Shown here: in pieces, positions 54,745 to 64,000 of the stretch
Position numbering within the stretch: position 1 is the stretch's first letter
Layout of the letters: the number at the start of each line of letters is the position of its first letter
NCBI GenBank assembly: GCA_030737835.1
Contig: JAUJYN010000040.1
Span: 166,810-230,809, forward strand
Direction: 5' to 3'
From: Acorus gramineus
Lineage: Eukaryota > Streptophyta > Magnoliopsida > Acorales > Acoraceae
DNA: 64,000 bases
Made by a program: the position numbers and the translations under genes
The notes under the pieces: model-generated
Told to the model about the DNA's origin: nothing
Databases searched by the model: none
What the model saw: the letters and a program-made list of their open reading frames with translations, nothing else

Positions 54745-57700
54745 ATGGCGACGAAGAAGAGCGTGGGATCTTTGAAGGGAGGGGACCTGAAGGGGAAGAA
54801 GGTGTTCGTTCGCGTGGATCTGAACGTGCCTCTCGACGACAGCCTCAACATCACCGATGACACGAGGGTTAGGGGCGCCGTCCCGACCATCAAGTACCTC
54901 ATGGAGCACGGATCACGCGTCATCCTCTGCTCCCATCTGGTGATCCATCTGTTCTTTGGTGTTTGGTCGCTTGGGATTTGTTGATCTGAAGGGTGTGGGG
55001 TTTTGGGGGTCTTGTTTTGTTTGATCCAGATTGGTTTATTTATTTATTTTGGTAATCAGTGACATAGATAGTAGTGATTTTGTTTTGTCTTGATGATTAG
55101 GGTTTGTCTTTGTTTGTTTTTTTTTTGTTTTTGGAAATTTTAATGGTCGATCTTTCTATTTTCTTTTTTGAGGATGTTTTTAATTGCTGATTTTGATATT
55201 TTAGTTTGCTTTCTCTTTCTCTTTCTCTTTCTTTTGTTTTGTTTTGTTTTTTTTTTTTTTCTTTTTTTGGTTTTATAGTCGTTTTGACTGTGTTTGTTTA
55301 TTGTTTAATGTTTGGGGTTGTGTTGGAGTGTGCGATTTTTTTTTGGTTGGTTTGGAGTGTGCGATTGCATGTCGATGATGTTTGTTTTGTGATTATGAGA
55401 CTTTCCCCCTTTTTTTGAAGTAAAAATGTTTTTTTGGATGTGTGCTTGTGTGTGACACCGAAGGATCTCGAATTTTAGGAGAATTTTTTTTACTTTGATT
55501 TAACTTTTAAGATATTGAATATGTTCTTCTTTACATGTAGGGTAGTGCAGTACAGTGTTTATCTGTTTAAGCATCTAATAACATTTAAATAAGTTTTTGG
55601 TTCCTGGAATGGCCATATGATCTGCTTGGAACTTTTTGTTTCTTTTGATATTTATTAATTGATTTTTTGTATGTTTTGAAGGAGTATGGATAGCAGTTCA
55701 CAAGAAAATCAAGTTCTCTGATTTGATGTTTGAGATTGTTTTTTCTTAATGATGTGGGGAACATGTCTTTTTTTTTTTTTAATAAAGGTAGATATTTGCT
55801 ACTCGATTTCATTTATGAATTCGAATTACAAACTCCAAAAGGAGGGAGAATACACATGTACGCTTAAAAGAAAAACCAGAAAGAAAAAAGTCTCTCTCAC
55901 GCCGACTATCCCCTCGGGTGAGAAGAGGTTTCTAACACAATGGGTACACCAAGACCGCGATCACCCTGTGATTAGGCCTGTCAACGGGTCGGATTCGGGT
56001 CGGGTCGGGGTGGACCCGGCCCCGCCCCGTGACAGGACCCGACGGGTCCGGGTCCAACCTAGGACCCGACGGGTCCGGGGAAATGTGGACCCGGACCCGT
56101 CGGACCCGGGTCGGGTCCGGGTCCGACCCGACCCGGATGGTTGGGTAAAAAAAAATAAAAAAAAGAGAGAAGAGCTCATGTATTTGTTTGCCTTATCATT
56201 CTATTTAAATTTTTTTGTAATAAAACATTATTGTTAATGAGACTATGTTTGAATATAATTTTATACAATTCAAAAGAAGTAAATGAATTATTAAACAACA
56301 TCCAAAACAATAATCCCTAACATAAAAATCATATTAATCTAAATAATAAACATAACTAACCTAAACAACATTCAAAACAATATTAACCTTAACAACATTC
56401 AAAATAATATTAACCTAAACAACATTTAAAACAATAAACACTAACATATTAACCTAAATAATAAACATAAATCATACAACAAAACTAATTAATCATACAA
56501 ATTCAAAAGCTAATAAGTTAATTGTTCAAAACAAACCGATTTATAGGCTTGTTATGATTATGATTTATGAACTTATAGATACAAAAATAAGTTAAGTAAG
56601 AAATAAAATTATGTATCAACTAATACTAATGATCTTATAATATATGAACATATATTAAAAAAAACAGTCGGGTCCAACGGGTCGGGGCGGGGTGGACCCG
56701 GACCCGACCCGTTTGTTTGTTCGGGTCCGTCGGGTCGGGTCCAAATCGGGTCGGGTATATTACACGTGTAATCGGGTTCGGGTCGGGTCGGGTCGGGTCC
56801 GGGTCTGGACCCGACCCGTTGACAGGCCTACCTGTGATGTTCGTGGGGAACATGTCTTAGCTTGGCAAACTGTCTCTTCATTTATCAAACTGCAAATCTA
56901 AAGTACCCTCAGTGCCATATATACAATCCCTTTAGTTGTCATAGTCATTTTTTTTATAACACATTTGTTTTGGGCAGTCAACAATTTTTGAAGAGCACAT
57001 TATTTATTTAGTTGTATCTATTTTTTTGGAGGGCATGCGCCATATTAGTTATGTGGTTTATTTCCCTCTAGTATGTCTTTCCCATGTCTCACGTTTACAT
57101 ATAGTTACTTTGCATTGAACTTATCTCTCAATGCATAACAGATCCATTTGTTTTAATACCTTCGCTTCTGATTTTCAGGGAAGGCCGAAAGGTGTTACTC
57201 CAAAGTACAGCTTGAAGCCTCTTGTACCCAGGCTGTCTGAATTGCTTGGAATTCAGGTAACCTTTTCATTTAGCTTGAGTTCTTTTTTTCCCTCCAAATT
57301 TTGCTTTCTCCTTTCTGTATGCATCATTATAAGATCAGAGAAGACTCTCTTTCCTTATACCTACCTTTGTGTTTCAATAGGTTGACATGGCTGATGATTG
57401 TATTGGCGAGTCTGTTGAAAAGAAGGTGGCTGCATTGTCAGATGGAAGAGTTCTACTTCTTGAAAATGTTAGGTTTTACAAGGAAGAAGAGAAGAATGAC
57501 CCAGAATTTGCAAAGAAGCTTGCTTCACTTGCTGACCTCTATGTGAACGATGCTTTCGGCACCGCTCACAGGGCTCATGCCTCAACAGAGGGTGTTACCA
57601 AGTACTTGAAGCCGGCTGTTGCCGGTTTCCTTATGCAGAAGGTATAATGGATATCTGTAGTCATTTTAAATTTTGCCTTGTTTAGGAAGGATAATTGTGA

Positions 57701-60103
57701 GATGTATGGATGCAGCTAATCGGGAAGGGGGTTCACACCTAGAACAATTATTATTTTTCCCCGGGGGAGTGGGGTGGGGTGGGGTGGTGTTTTGGAGAAT
57801 TGAACATCAAAAAAATAAAATTATGTTTTCTTTACAATTGTTTTCCCTTTTGTATCGTACAACTTCTTTACTGTGATTAATTCTGAATTAATGAAGTAGG
57901 AACTTCCTGCAAGAAATTCTTTTTCTTACATAGAATAAGATTTATTATTTTCAAGCCATGATAGTTTGTGCATTCGTTTATGATTTTTCACATATAACGT
58001 ATTTGTATCTACTTGGCCGATTAATCCAATTAAAGTGCAACTCTGAACTCTCAAGTGTAGGAGTATAATCAGAGGGAGTCAAATACTTTGCATCTGCTTG
58101 TAGCCTTTCCAAACACCCAGTTGACTTCAAAGTTCTGAATCACATAAAAATTGGAGTGCCTGGTTCAACATTTTCACTCTATATATTGCTTAAACATACT
58201 AGCAGTACACGCTACATATGACTAATATGTGAATAGATCGATGTAAAGAAATACAGAATTAGGTCGTCTGAAGGCATTTTTTCGTAATTATCTTCTGAAT
58301 AGTGTGAACGCATTTCATTGTGGTAATCCTGTAAATTATGTGGATTCATGACTCTGTGACATAGTTTCTTAATGAAGTAAAATTTATGTTGCATATGTTA
58401 CTCTGTCACATAGTTTCTTAATGAAGTAAAATTTATGTTGCATATGTGACTCTGTCACATAGTTTCTTAATGAAGTAAAATTTATGTTGCATATGTTATT
58501 TTTAGTCTGCATGTAAGGAACAGTACACTATTAGGTAATCTGAGTTTAATATATACTCTAAATCTCCTACTGATACAGACAAATGTTGTCGGGCAGCACA
58601 AATTTTGAGTATTTCACTGGCTTATTCTTCTGTCACATCCAGCACTGTGACACCACACCTTTATGCTTGTGAATTTGCAGGAACTTGATTATCTTGTTGG
58701 AGCTGTTGCAAATCCCAAGAGGCCATTTGCTGCCATTGTTGGTGGCGCAAAGGTGTCATCCAAGATCGGTGTTATAGAGTCTCTCTTTGAGAAGGTTGAT
58801 ATTCTCCTCCTTGGTGGAGGGATGATCTTCACATTCTACAAGGCACAAGGGTACTCTGTTGGGTCATCTCTTGTGGAAGAAGACAAGCTTGATCTTGCAA
58901 AGGCACTTATTGAGAAGGCAAAAGCCAAAGGAATCTCTCTCCTGTTACCTACTGATGTGGTTATTGCTGATAAATTTGCTGGTGATGCCAACAGCAAGGT
59001 TTGTTCTAGATCTTATATCAAATATCAATCCATTGCAGTCCAATTAGATGTTAGGCCATGGGTCTTAAATTTACTTACCCATGAAACTTAGGAATTGCTC
59101 ATTTTCAAACTGCATGCAATTTGAATCATCCACACTACATGTACGTCTTGTAATTCATATTACTGCATAAGGGATGCACATTTCATACATCTATGTCTAT
59201 TATTTCCTTTTGCATGTAGGTATCCATATGTATGTGAATGTGCATCATGTTTTCCTTGACAGATAAATGGACACAATTAATGCATTTTCTTTGAGACTAC
59301 TCACCAATGGTTTTAAAATATTGAATGGACACACTGCATGTCAACATTATGACTAGAGAATGATCAAGAAGGATTGACAAAAAATATTTGTTTTGCAGGT
59401 TGTACCTGCATCCAGCATCCCAGATGGCTGGATGGGACTCGACATCGGACCTGACTCCATCAAGACTTTTAATGAATCTTTGGACACTACCAAAACCGTT
59501 ATCTGGAATGGCCCCATGGGTGTGTTTGAGTTCGAGAAGTTTGCAGCTGGAACAACAGTAATAGCCAAAACTTAGACCTTACTCTTTTAAAAAATATTGT
59601 TTCATACAGTTAAATTTCCAGTTAGAAACTTGGATGTTACAGTATGAAGATCGTGATTTTTAAAACAGTTTGGGGTATATGAATGCACAAATAATGCAAG
59701 TAAATTATTGGAAATGAGCACATCTGAATGATGAGGAGGAGCTTTTTCCACCTCTCGCAGATTACTCCTCCCGAATTTGGATAAGCATACGATAACCTTA
59801 TTATAGTATTTCCAAAATGAGTGAATTCAACTGAGTTTTGCATTGATCGATGAACTCTGTAACTGTATACTTGGTGAGAAATGGAGAATAACATTATTGT
59901 GCATGCAGGCAATTGCCAAGAAGTTGGCTGAGCTCAGTGGAAAGGGAGTGACAACCATCATAGGAGGTGGAGATTCGGTTGCAGCGGTAGAGAAAGCAGG
60001 CCTTGCGGACAAAATGAGCCACATCTCGACAGGTGGTGGTGCAAGTTTGGAGCTGCTCGAAGGAAAAACCCTTCCTGGTGTTCTTGCTCTGAATGATGCC
60101 TGA
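54745..60103 (+). CDS. PGK: Cytosolic phosphoglycerate kinase (six exons)
   Basis: It transfers phosphate between 1,3-bisphosphoglycerate and ADP in cytosolic glycolysis and gluconeogenesis. Exons: 54745-54939, 57179-57256, 57381-57641, 58681-58998, 59399-59557, 59909-60103. All introns are GT-AG and phase 0, giving 401 codons and a TGA. Motifs: [11 protein letters not shown] (residues about 21-31), HLGRPKG across the exon 1/2 junction, [74 protein letters not shown], and the nucleotide-binding [11 protein letters not shown] and [19 protein letters not shown]. There is no N-terminal extension before [13 protein letters not shown], and the length fits the cytosolic form, not the plastid precursor. 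All key regions are intact, so the gene appears functional. It is the only unbroken host gene in the window. Intron 1 (2239 nt) holds a hAT element and intron 3 a short tandem repeat. Confidence 0.97.
55973..56830. mobile_element. Non-autonomous hAT element in PGK intron 1, TSD CCTGTGAT
   Basis: Terminal inverted repeats TAGGCCTGTCAACGGGTC and GACCCGTTGACAGGCCTA bound 858 bp. CCTGTGAT is duplicated at 55965-55972 and 56831-56838, an 8-bp duplication typical of hAT. Subterminal regions are packed with GGGTCGGGTC/GACCCGACCC repeats on both sides, and the middle is AT-rich. No transposase frame. Confidence 0.93.
58351..58497. repeat. 49-bp tandem repeat, three units, PGK intron 3
   Basis: Units start at 58351, 58400 and 58449 and contain ACATAGTTTCTTAATGAAGT. 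They are almost identical, so the expansion is recent. Confidence 0.9.
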
Positions 60104-60300
60104 ATCTGGGCTCTCAGTTTTGAGTTCTCAGGACTCGCGCTTGTGAGACATTTTGTTGTTCTGGTCCAAGGGTTTTGTTAGGGCCTTGAGGTGCTCATTT
60201 TGAATCATGTAATGAGGTATATCAGGTTGTGTAAAAGTTGTACTGTAGATGTTTTCTCAATAATGTTTGGCCCTCCAGGTGGGGTAAACTTGAATTTTGA
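60104..60300 (+). terminator. PGK 3' UTR and polyadenylation region
   Basis: T- and TTGT-rich sequence after the stop codon includes AATAAT (60259-60264), a plausible near-upstream poly(A) element. The cleavage site is expected about 20-40 bp further. Confidence 0.5.
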
Positions 60301-60973
60301 ATGATATATTATAACTTATCTACTTATGTGTGTGCTCTATTTTTGGTTTATGGTTGATTATGTTGTTCTTGAATGACTTCTGTAGAAGACGGCATTTGGT
60401 AAGCAAAACGAATCATACAGATATTGAATGAAAGGTGTGGAGAATCATCTTTTTAATGTTAATCTAAGGAACATTATGTATGATAGCGGGATTGCAGGCC
60501 ACGCCAAGGAAAAGGTGTTGGTCAGACTCCGCTGAACCTAAAATAAGTGGTTTTTTATTTGGACTATATTTTGGCTCTACTTATCTTAAGAAGCGCAGAT
60601 GACCCTCTTTGATCAAAGAATAGCGTTGGAAGCGGCAATAGGGGATAGTATTAAAGTGAAGCGAGGTGATGGAAGTGAATAGTTTAAAGGTACCAACCAA
60701 GTGAGCTAAGTGAAGAAGAACTACCTCTTCCTTTAGCAGTGAGCATTGGATTGTCCAGAAAGAGTTCCGGAGAAGAGCAATGAAGCACCTACCCTTTTCC
60801 ATTCCACTGCCTTAAACAGTGGATCGAACTATCCATTGGCTCGCATTTCACTTACTCCACGCTTTATTGACTCGTAATGTATACTGAACTCTAACCTTTG
60901 TGCTGCATTTGTGCCTTTGCCGATGGACAGAAGAAAACCTAATTCATTGAAGAAAAGTTCTCCGATTGATCTT
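60301..60973. other. Intergenic, nothing recognised
   Basis: No coding frame with family motifs, no terminal repeats and no RNA gene noticed. Confidence 0.4.
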
Positions 60974-61515
60974 ATTAGAATATTTTATAGTGCTTGCTGT
61001 TTTATTTTACTTATTAGAGTGACTCACTAGCTAAGGGTAAGATAGAAATTTTATATTTAGGTAGTTATTGCTGTCAAGCAGTTATGACAGACTAGATATC
61101 AGAGCAGGAGATTTGCATCTGATTTGCAGCAGTTTTCTAATCATATGTACATATTGTAGTCCTCTTGGAATAACATCATCTCCAACTTGGGATCATCTTA
61201 TTATCATGTCTCTTCCACTATGCAGTTGACATATTTCTTCACAAAGTCACACCACTATGCATTTGCGCTTCCTTCTTGACGCTCCTTACTGCCACATCAT
61301 GAGTTTGAGGGGAGTTATTTAAGAATATTTTATACTAATCACTGTTTTATTTTACTTATTAGAGTGTGACTCACTAATTAAGGGTAAGATAGACATTTTA
61401 TAATTAAGTAATTATTGCAGTAAAGCAGTTATGCCAGACTATACAGTTATGACAGCCATATAAAAGGCATCCATTTATCTGTTTTGTAAACATATCTTCT
61501 TTTGCAATAACCAGA
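60974..61515 (+). mobile_element. Internally deleted copia relic with short LTRs
   Basis: Two direct repeats (about 60974-61090 and 61320-61455) share TGTTTTATTTTACTTATTAG, GACTCACTA and AAGGGTAAGATAGA. After the first comes TATCAGAGCAGG (61106 onward), a primer site for initiator Met tRNA. Before the second comes the polypurine-like GAGTTTGAGGGGAG (61301 onward). In between only about 190 bp remain, including a remnant of the copia pol end (TTCTTCACAAAGTC, FFTKS). The second repeat runs on through a TATA box (CATATAAAAGG, near 61458). It resembles a TRIM or deletion derivative. Confidence 0.6.
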
Positions 61516-61604
61516 TTGCATTATTCAGAAAAATCCAGACCTAATCTTCACCCTGTAAAAAGAAGGGCGATCGGTCAAAGTGAGCGTAAGCGAAACAAGA
61601 TAAT

Positions 61605-61988
61605 TAAGCCATGTAATATATTTAAATTTTGACAAGCCATGTAATCCAATCCAAATCCGTAACTGAAAATTTGAATTATTTTAATATATTTATATTTTTA
61701 GGATTAGTATAAATTTTTTATTATACTTTAAATCATGTAATATATAATAATTTTTATAATTTTATGTTTTATATTAAGTAATTATTAGATTTGTCATATA
61801 TTTCATATATTTGATATATTACTTTTATTTTTTGGATATTTTGGATAATTATCCGAATCTGGATTTTCGGATTGAATACGGATTCTTAATTTAAATATCG
61901 GTTGAATATCAGATATTGATATTTTCATATATTTAATTCATGTATGGATATGGGTCTATCCGATCTGTATCCTCTGTTGACAGGCTTA
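61605..61988. mobile_element. Possible decayed hAT-like element
   Basis: The right end TTGACAGGCTTA resembles the terminal repeat of the PGK-intron hAT element. The left end TAAGCCATG is only partly complementary. Flanking octamers AAGATAAT and GAGATAGT agree at six of eight positions. Subterminal CCGAATCTGGATTTTCGGAT and ATCCGATCTGTATCC repeats support the idea. Confidence 0.35.
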
Positions 61989-62640
61989 GAGATAGTAAAG
62001 TGTAGACAAGACAAGATTTTTTTCGTATGGCTTTGGGTCACGAGTATTAGGGACGCTGATGAACAAAGATGACTAACAACTAGGGTACATTTGGCAACTT
62101 GTCTAAAAGTATTTCTAGACGAAGTTCTTTCTGGGTGTAGTTACTTCTAAAGGACTTCTTGTATCTGGAGTAGAAATTGTTTGGGAACACATATTGGTGT
62201 ATGTTTTTCAAAAAGTATTTCTGTAATATAAATCACATAGATTGTCTACAACACCCTTGCAACCACATTATACAATTATCTTAATAGATCAATATAAATC
62301 AATAAATATAATCAACTATATAGATCTAAAATACCAACAAACTTATTCTAATCACAATTGGTTATAAAATCAAACTAACAAATCCTAACAATTTTAAATA
62401 CTAAAAACTTTATCTTCTTCTTGTTTTTTTTTTTTTTTTGAACAAAAGATAGATGTTACTAACAAACTTATTCTAACAATTAAAAGATACTAACATACTT
62501 ATTCAAATTTAAAATAGAAAAGAACCTAAACTAACAAATCTAAAATAGATCCTATATTTGTCCTAATCACCTAATGAGAGAGCTGAAAGAAAATTTGTTT
62601 TATATAGTAGTTAAAGCCCATGTTTGGTTCGAGAATAGGG
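61989..62640. other. AT-rich intergenic, nothing recognised
   Basis: Low-complexity AT-rich DNA with a T run near 62425. No gene or element edge could be defined. Confidence 0.4.
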
Positions 62641-63128
62641 TTAGATTACCCCGCACGCGCGCCCGATCCCTTCCCACCCCCTCCTCAGCCCACCCTCACC
62701 CCCCTAACACCCATGCAAGCATGCATACCCAAACACACACCCTTTACAAGCAGTTAACCTAGCTAGGGGAGGAGAATGACTTACCCAAAGAGAGGAAAGG
62801 AAAGGGAGGGAACTCGGGTGCTCTTCGCGCACCAAATCGCCGCCACCGAGACCACCACCACCTCAGCCTCTAACAAGGCTTAAAGAGGGCTGAAACAGGG
62901 GAGAAAGGAAGCCATGAGAGGAGGTCAACAAAGGGGAAAACAAATCCAAGACCATGGAAAGGTAGATCAAGTCCTTACCAATCTTTTTTCCTTCTAGGGC
63001 TTTCTTGTTCAAACTCTTCTACTAGCTCAAAAGGAGGAAACAAAGGGAAGGGGAGATATGGATTTTGTGTGTGAGTGAGAGAGAGAGAGATGGGGAAGAT
63101 GAACATGAGGGGACGCCCACTTAAAGGC

Positions 63129-63159
<31 letters not shown>

Positions 63160-63544
63160 ACTTAGAAAAAAAATTAGGTTTTTTGTGAGTTTGACTTTGG
63201 GTCAACCTATCCACACAAACAAACAAAACCAATTGACCAAGTCAACGGTCAAACTTGACTTGGTCAAGTCTCCCAATGACTTTTCGCTTGGTCAAAACCC
63301 GGATACGATTCGGGACTGCCAAATTCTGAAACGTTACCGGAAATCGATGAAATTTTCAAGAGTGGCTTGAAATGGCACCAGGACACATAATGTGTAGTTA
63401 GGTTTTCAATCGGAGTTCTCAAGCTCAGGATGATAGCTAAAAGTCCAAAATTTTAGCGGTTCCGATCGAAAAAAGAAAAAGTTGAAAAACTGTCAGAAAT
63501 GCTCCAAAGGTGCCCAGAAGGCTAAAAGTGACACATATATAACA
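62641..63544 (-). mobile_element. LTR A5, promoter half only (minus)
   Basis: The right end GTGACACATATATAACA is the A-family head. Going left it contains the W-box cluster (63186-63300), an ATG at 62955 (MVLDLFSPLL), and the leader exon ending FGARRAPEFPPFPFLSL at the donor (62784). It breaks off in the GC-rich intron near 62640. The mini-exon, hairpin and tail are missing. It truncates PMD copy 2. Confidence 0.8.
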
Positions 63545-64000
63545 ACAGCTCCTCCGGATCCGCCTCCTCCGCATAAGGCCTCCAAGTCATCTACAAAGAA
63601 TACCATGGAATAAAGAAGAGAGCTCAGGCAAAAGAAAATCAAATACAAGTTATAAATCCATAAAATATACCTCTTCTTCCTTTAAAGTGCGGAAGGCCTC
63701 GCGGAACTGAGCAAGGTGACGCAGGCGAGAAGTCCCCCGAGGCGCCCATCTCATCCCCAAGGGAGGGCGCGATCGAAGACCAGCTGGGTCGGACGAGCGA
63801 TGGCGAAGTGCTCATACCCGAAAATCTGCAGAAAGAAAGTCAAAACCAAAGTCAGGTGAAGTTAATGAACTTAAATAAAATCATTCCTATCTTTACTAAT
63901 TATACCTGCAGAAATGCTGCGAAACAACCGAGATTCTTGCCTCCAGCCCTCTTCACCTTCTTCGACAGCTCCACGAAGAGATGAGCCAGCATGACCGCTC
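63545..64000 (-). pseudogene. Second plant mobile domain gene copy, partial
   Basis: On the minus strand, an exon enters from beyond the window and ends at 63906, reading VMLAHLFVELSKKVKRA. Intron 63905-63826 follows, then exon 63825-63671 with YEHFAIARPTQLVFDRALPW, then another intron with donor GTATAT. Intron position and sequence match the PMD gene at 13014-18334 (GATAGGAATGATTT, TTTGACTTTCTTTCTGCAG). One base is missing in CCCTTGGGGATGAG, which shifts the frame. LTR A5 cuts it at 63544. This copy retains the exon 3 donor that is lost in the first copy. Confidence 0.7.

Noticed and set aside
54745..54939. Plastid form of PGK
   Set aside because: The protein starts [13 protein letters not shown] directly before the catalytic N-domain with no transit peptide, and the upstream sequence has no in-frame extension.
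62080..62640. MITE suggested by GGGTACATTTGGCAAC and CCCATGTTTGGTTC
   Set aside because: The two motifs are not inverted repeats of each other and no flanking duplication was found.
1..64000. tRNA, rRNA or other structural RNA genes
   Set aside because: None was recognised by eye. The only tRNA-related sequences are primer binding sites (25318-25330 and about 61106).

Overview
The window is nuclear DNA of a flowering plant. The only ordinary gene is a six-exon cytosolic phosphoglycerate kinase (PGK, 401 codons, exons 54745-60103, + strand). Its plant-type exon-intron structure, the plant TATA boxes, the initiator-Met-tRNA primer site of a chromovirus-like element and the plant mobile domain (PMD) sequences all point to an angiosperm. 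The lineage within angiosperms cannot be fixed from what is here. Almost everything left of 54 kb is retrotransposon in retrotransposon.

Layout. 1-2277: end of a long LTR (family D, minus). 2278-12166: an inverted and tandem cluster of LTR copies of a Tat/Ogre-like Ty3/gypsy element (called X here), split by two complete solo LTRs of a second family (A1 2619-5639, A2 8269-11276). 13014-18334: a decayed PMD gene split by solo LTR A3 (14752-17497). 18335-29105: a rearranged chromovirus-like Ty3/gypsy element (family B) with an inverted LTR chimera, a decayed pol, a primer binding site and a second nearly identical LTR. 29106-47851: a minus-strand Tat/Ogre-like element (gag, two protease domains, tandem repeats, integrase tail, LTR X5). 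It contains B solo LTR 29817-41567, which itself holds solo LTRs A4 (31153-35485) and B1 (37193-40971). 47852-54084: a decayed Ty1/copia element split by solo LTR C (49385-52043). 54641-60300: PGK, with a non-autonomous hAT element in intron 1. 60974-61515: a small copia relic. 62641-63544: half of an A LTR, next to a second PMD copy (63545-64000, minus).

The most interesting structure is inside the long A-type LTRs (2.7-4.3 kb). Downstream of a TATA box each carries matching splice signals: a leader exon ending at GTAAG/GTGAG, a very GC-rich hypervariable first intron (465-2163 nt), a 35-37 nt mini-exon starting ATCT and ending at GTGAGTGG, a second intron of about 0.8-1.2 kb, and a third exon. 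In A2, A3 and C the mini-exon joins the third exon in one frame, giving peptides such as DLDGRSRDDPGI followed by VITESDLKEELPEGLQQ and a stop. Codon differences between copies are largely synonymous. Just after the second donor sits a hairpin whose stem is kept by compensating changes. Farther down lies a GGGTGA-repeat G-quadruplex tract. The B and D LTRs share the exon skeleton. I know of no description of this LTR-embedded micro-gene; its function is unknown and no copy here is fully intact.

Two LTR families also carry different regulatory modules: paired W-boxes (TTGAC/GTCAA) in A2, A3, C and A5, and arrays of inverted GCC-boxes (GGCGGCT/AGCCGCC) in the X LTRs and just upstream of the PMD gene. 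All coordinates, splice sites and alignments were read by eye. Boundaries given as approximate are so because no terminal motif or duplication fixes them.
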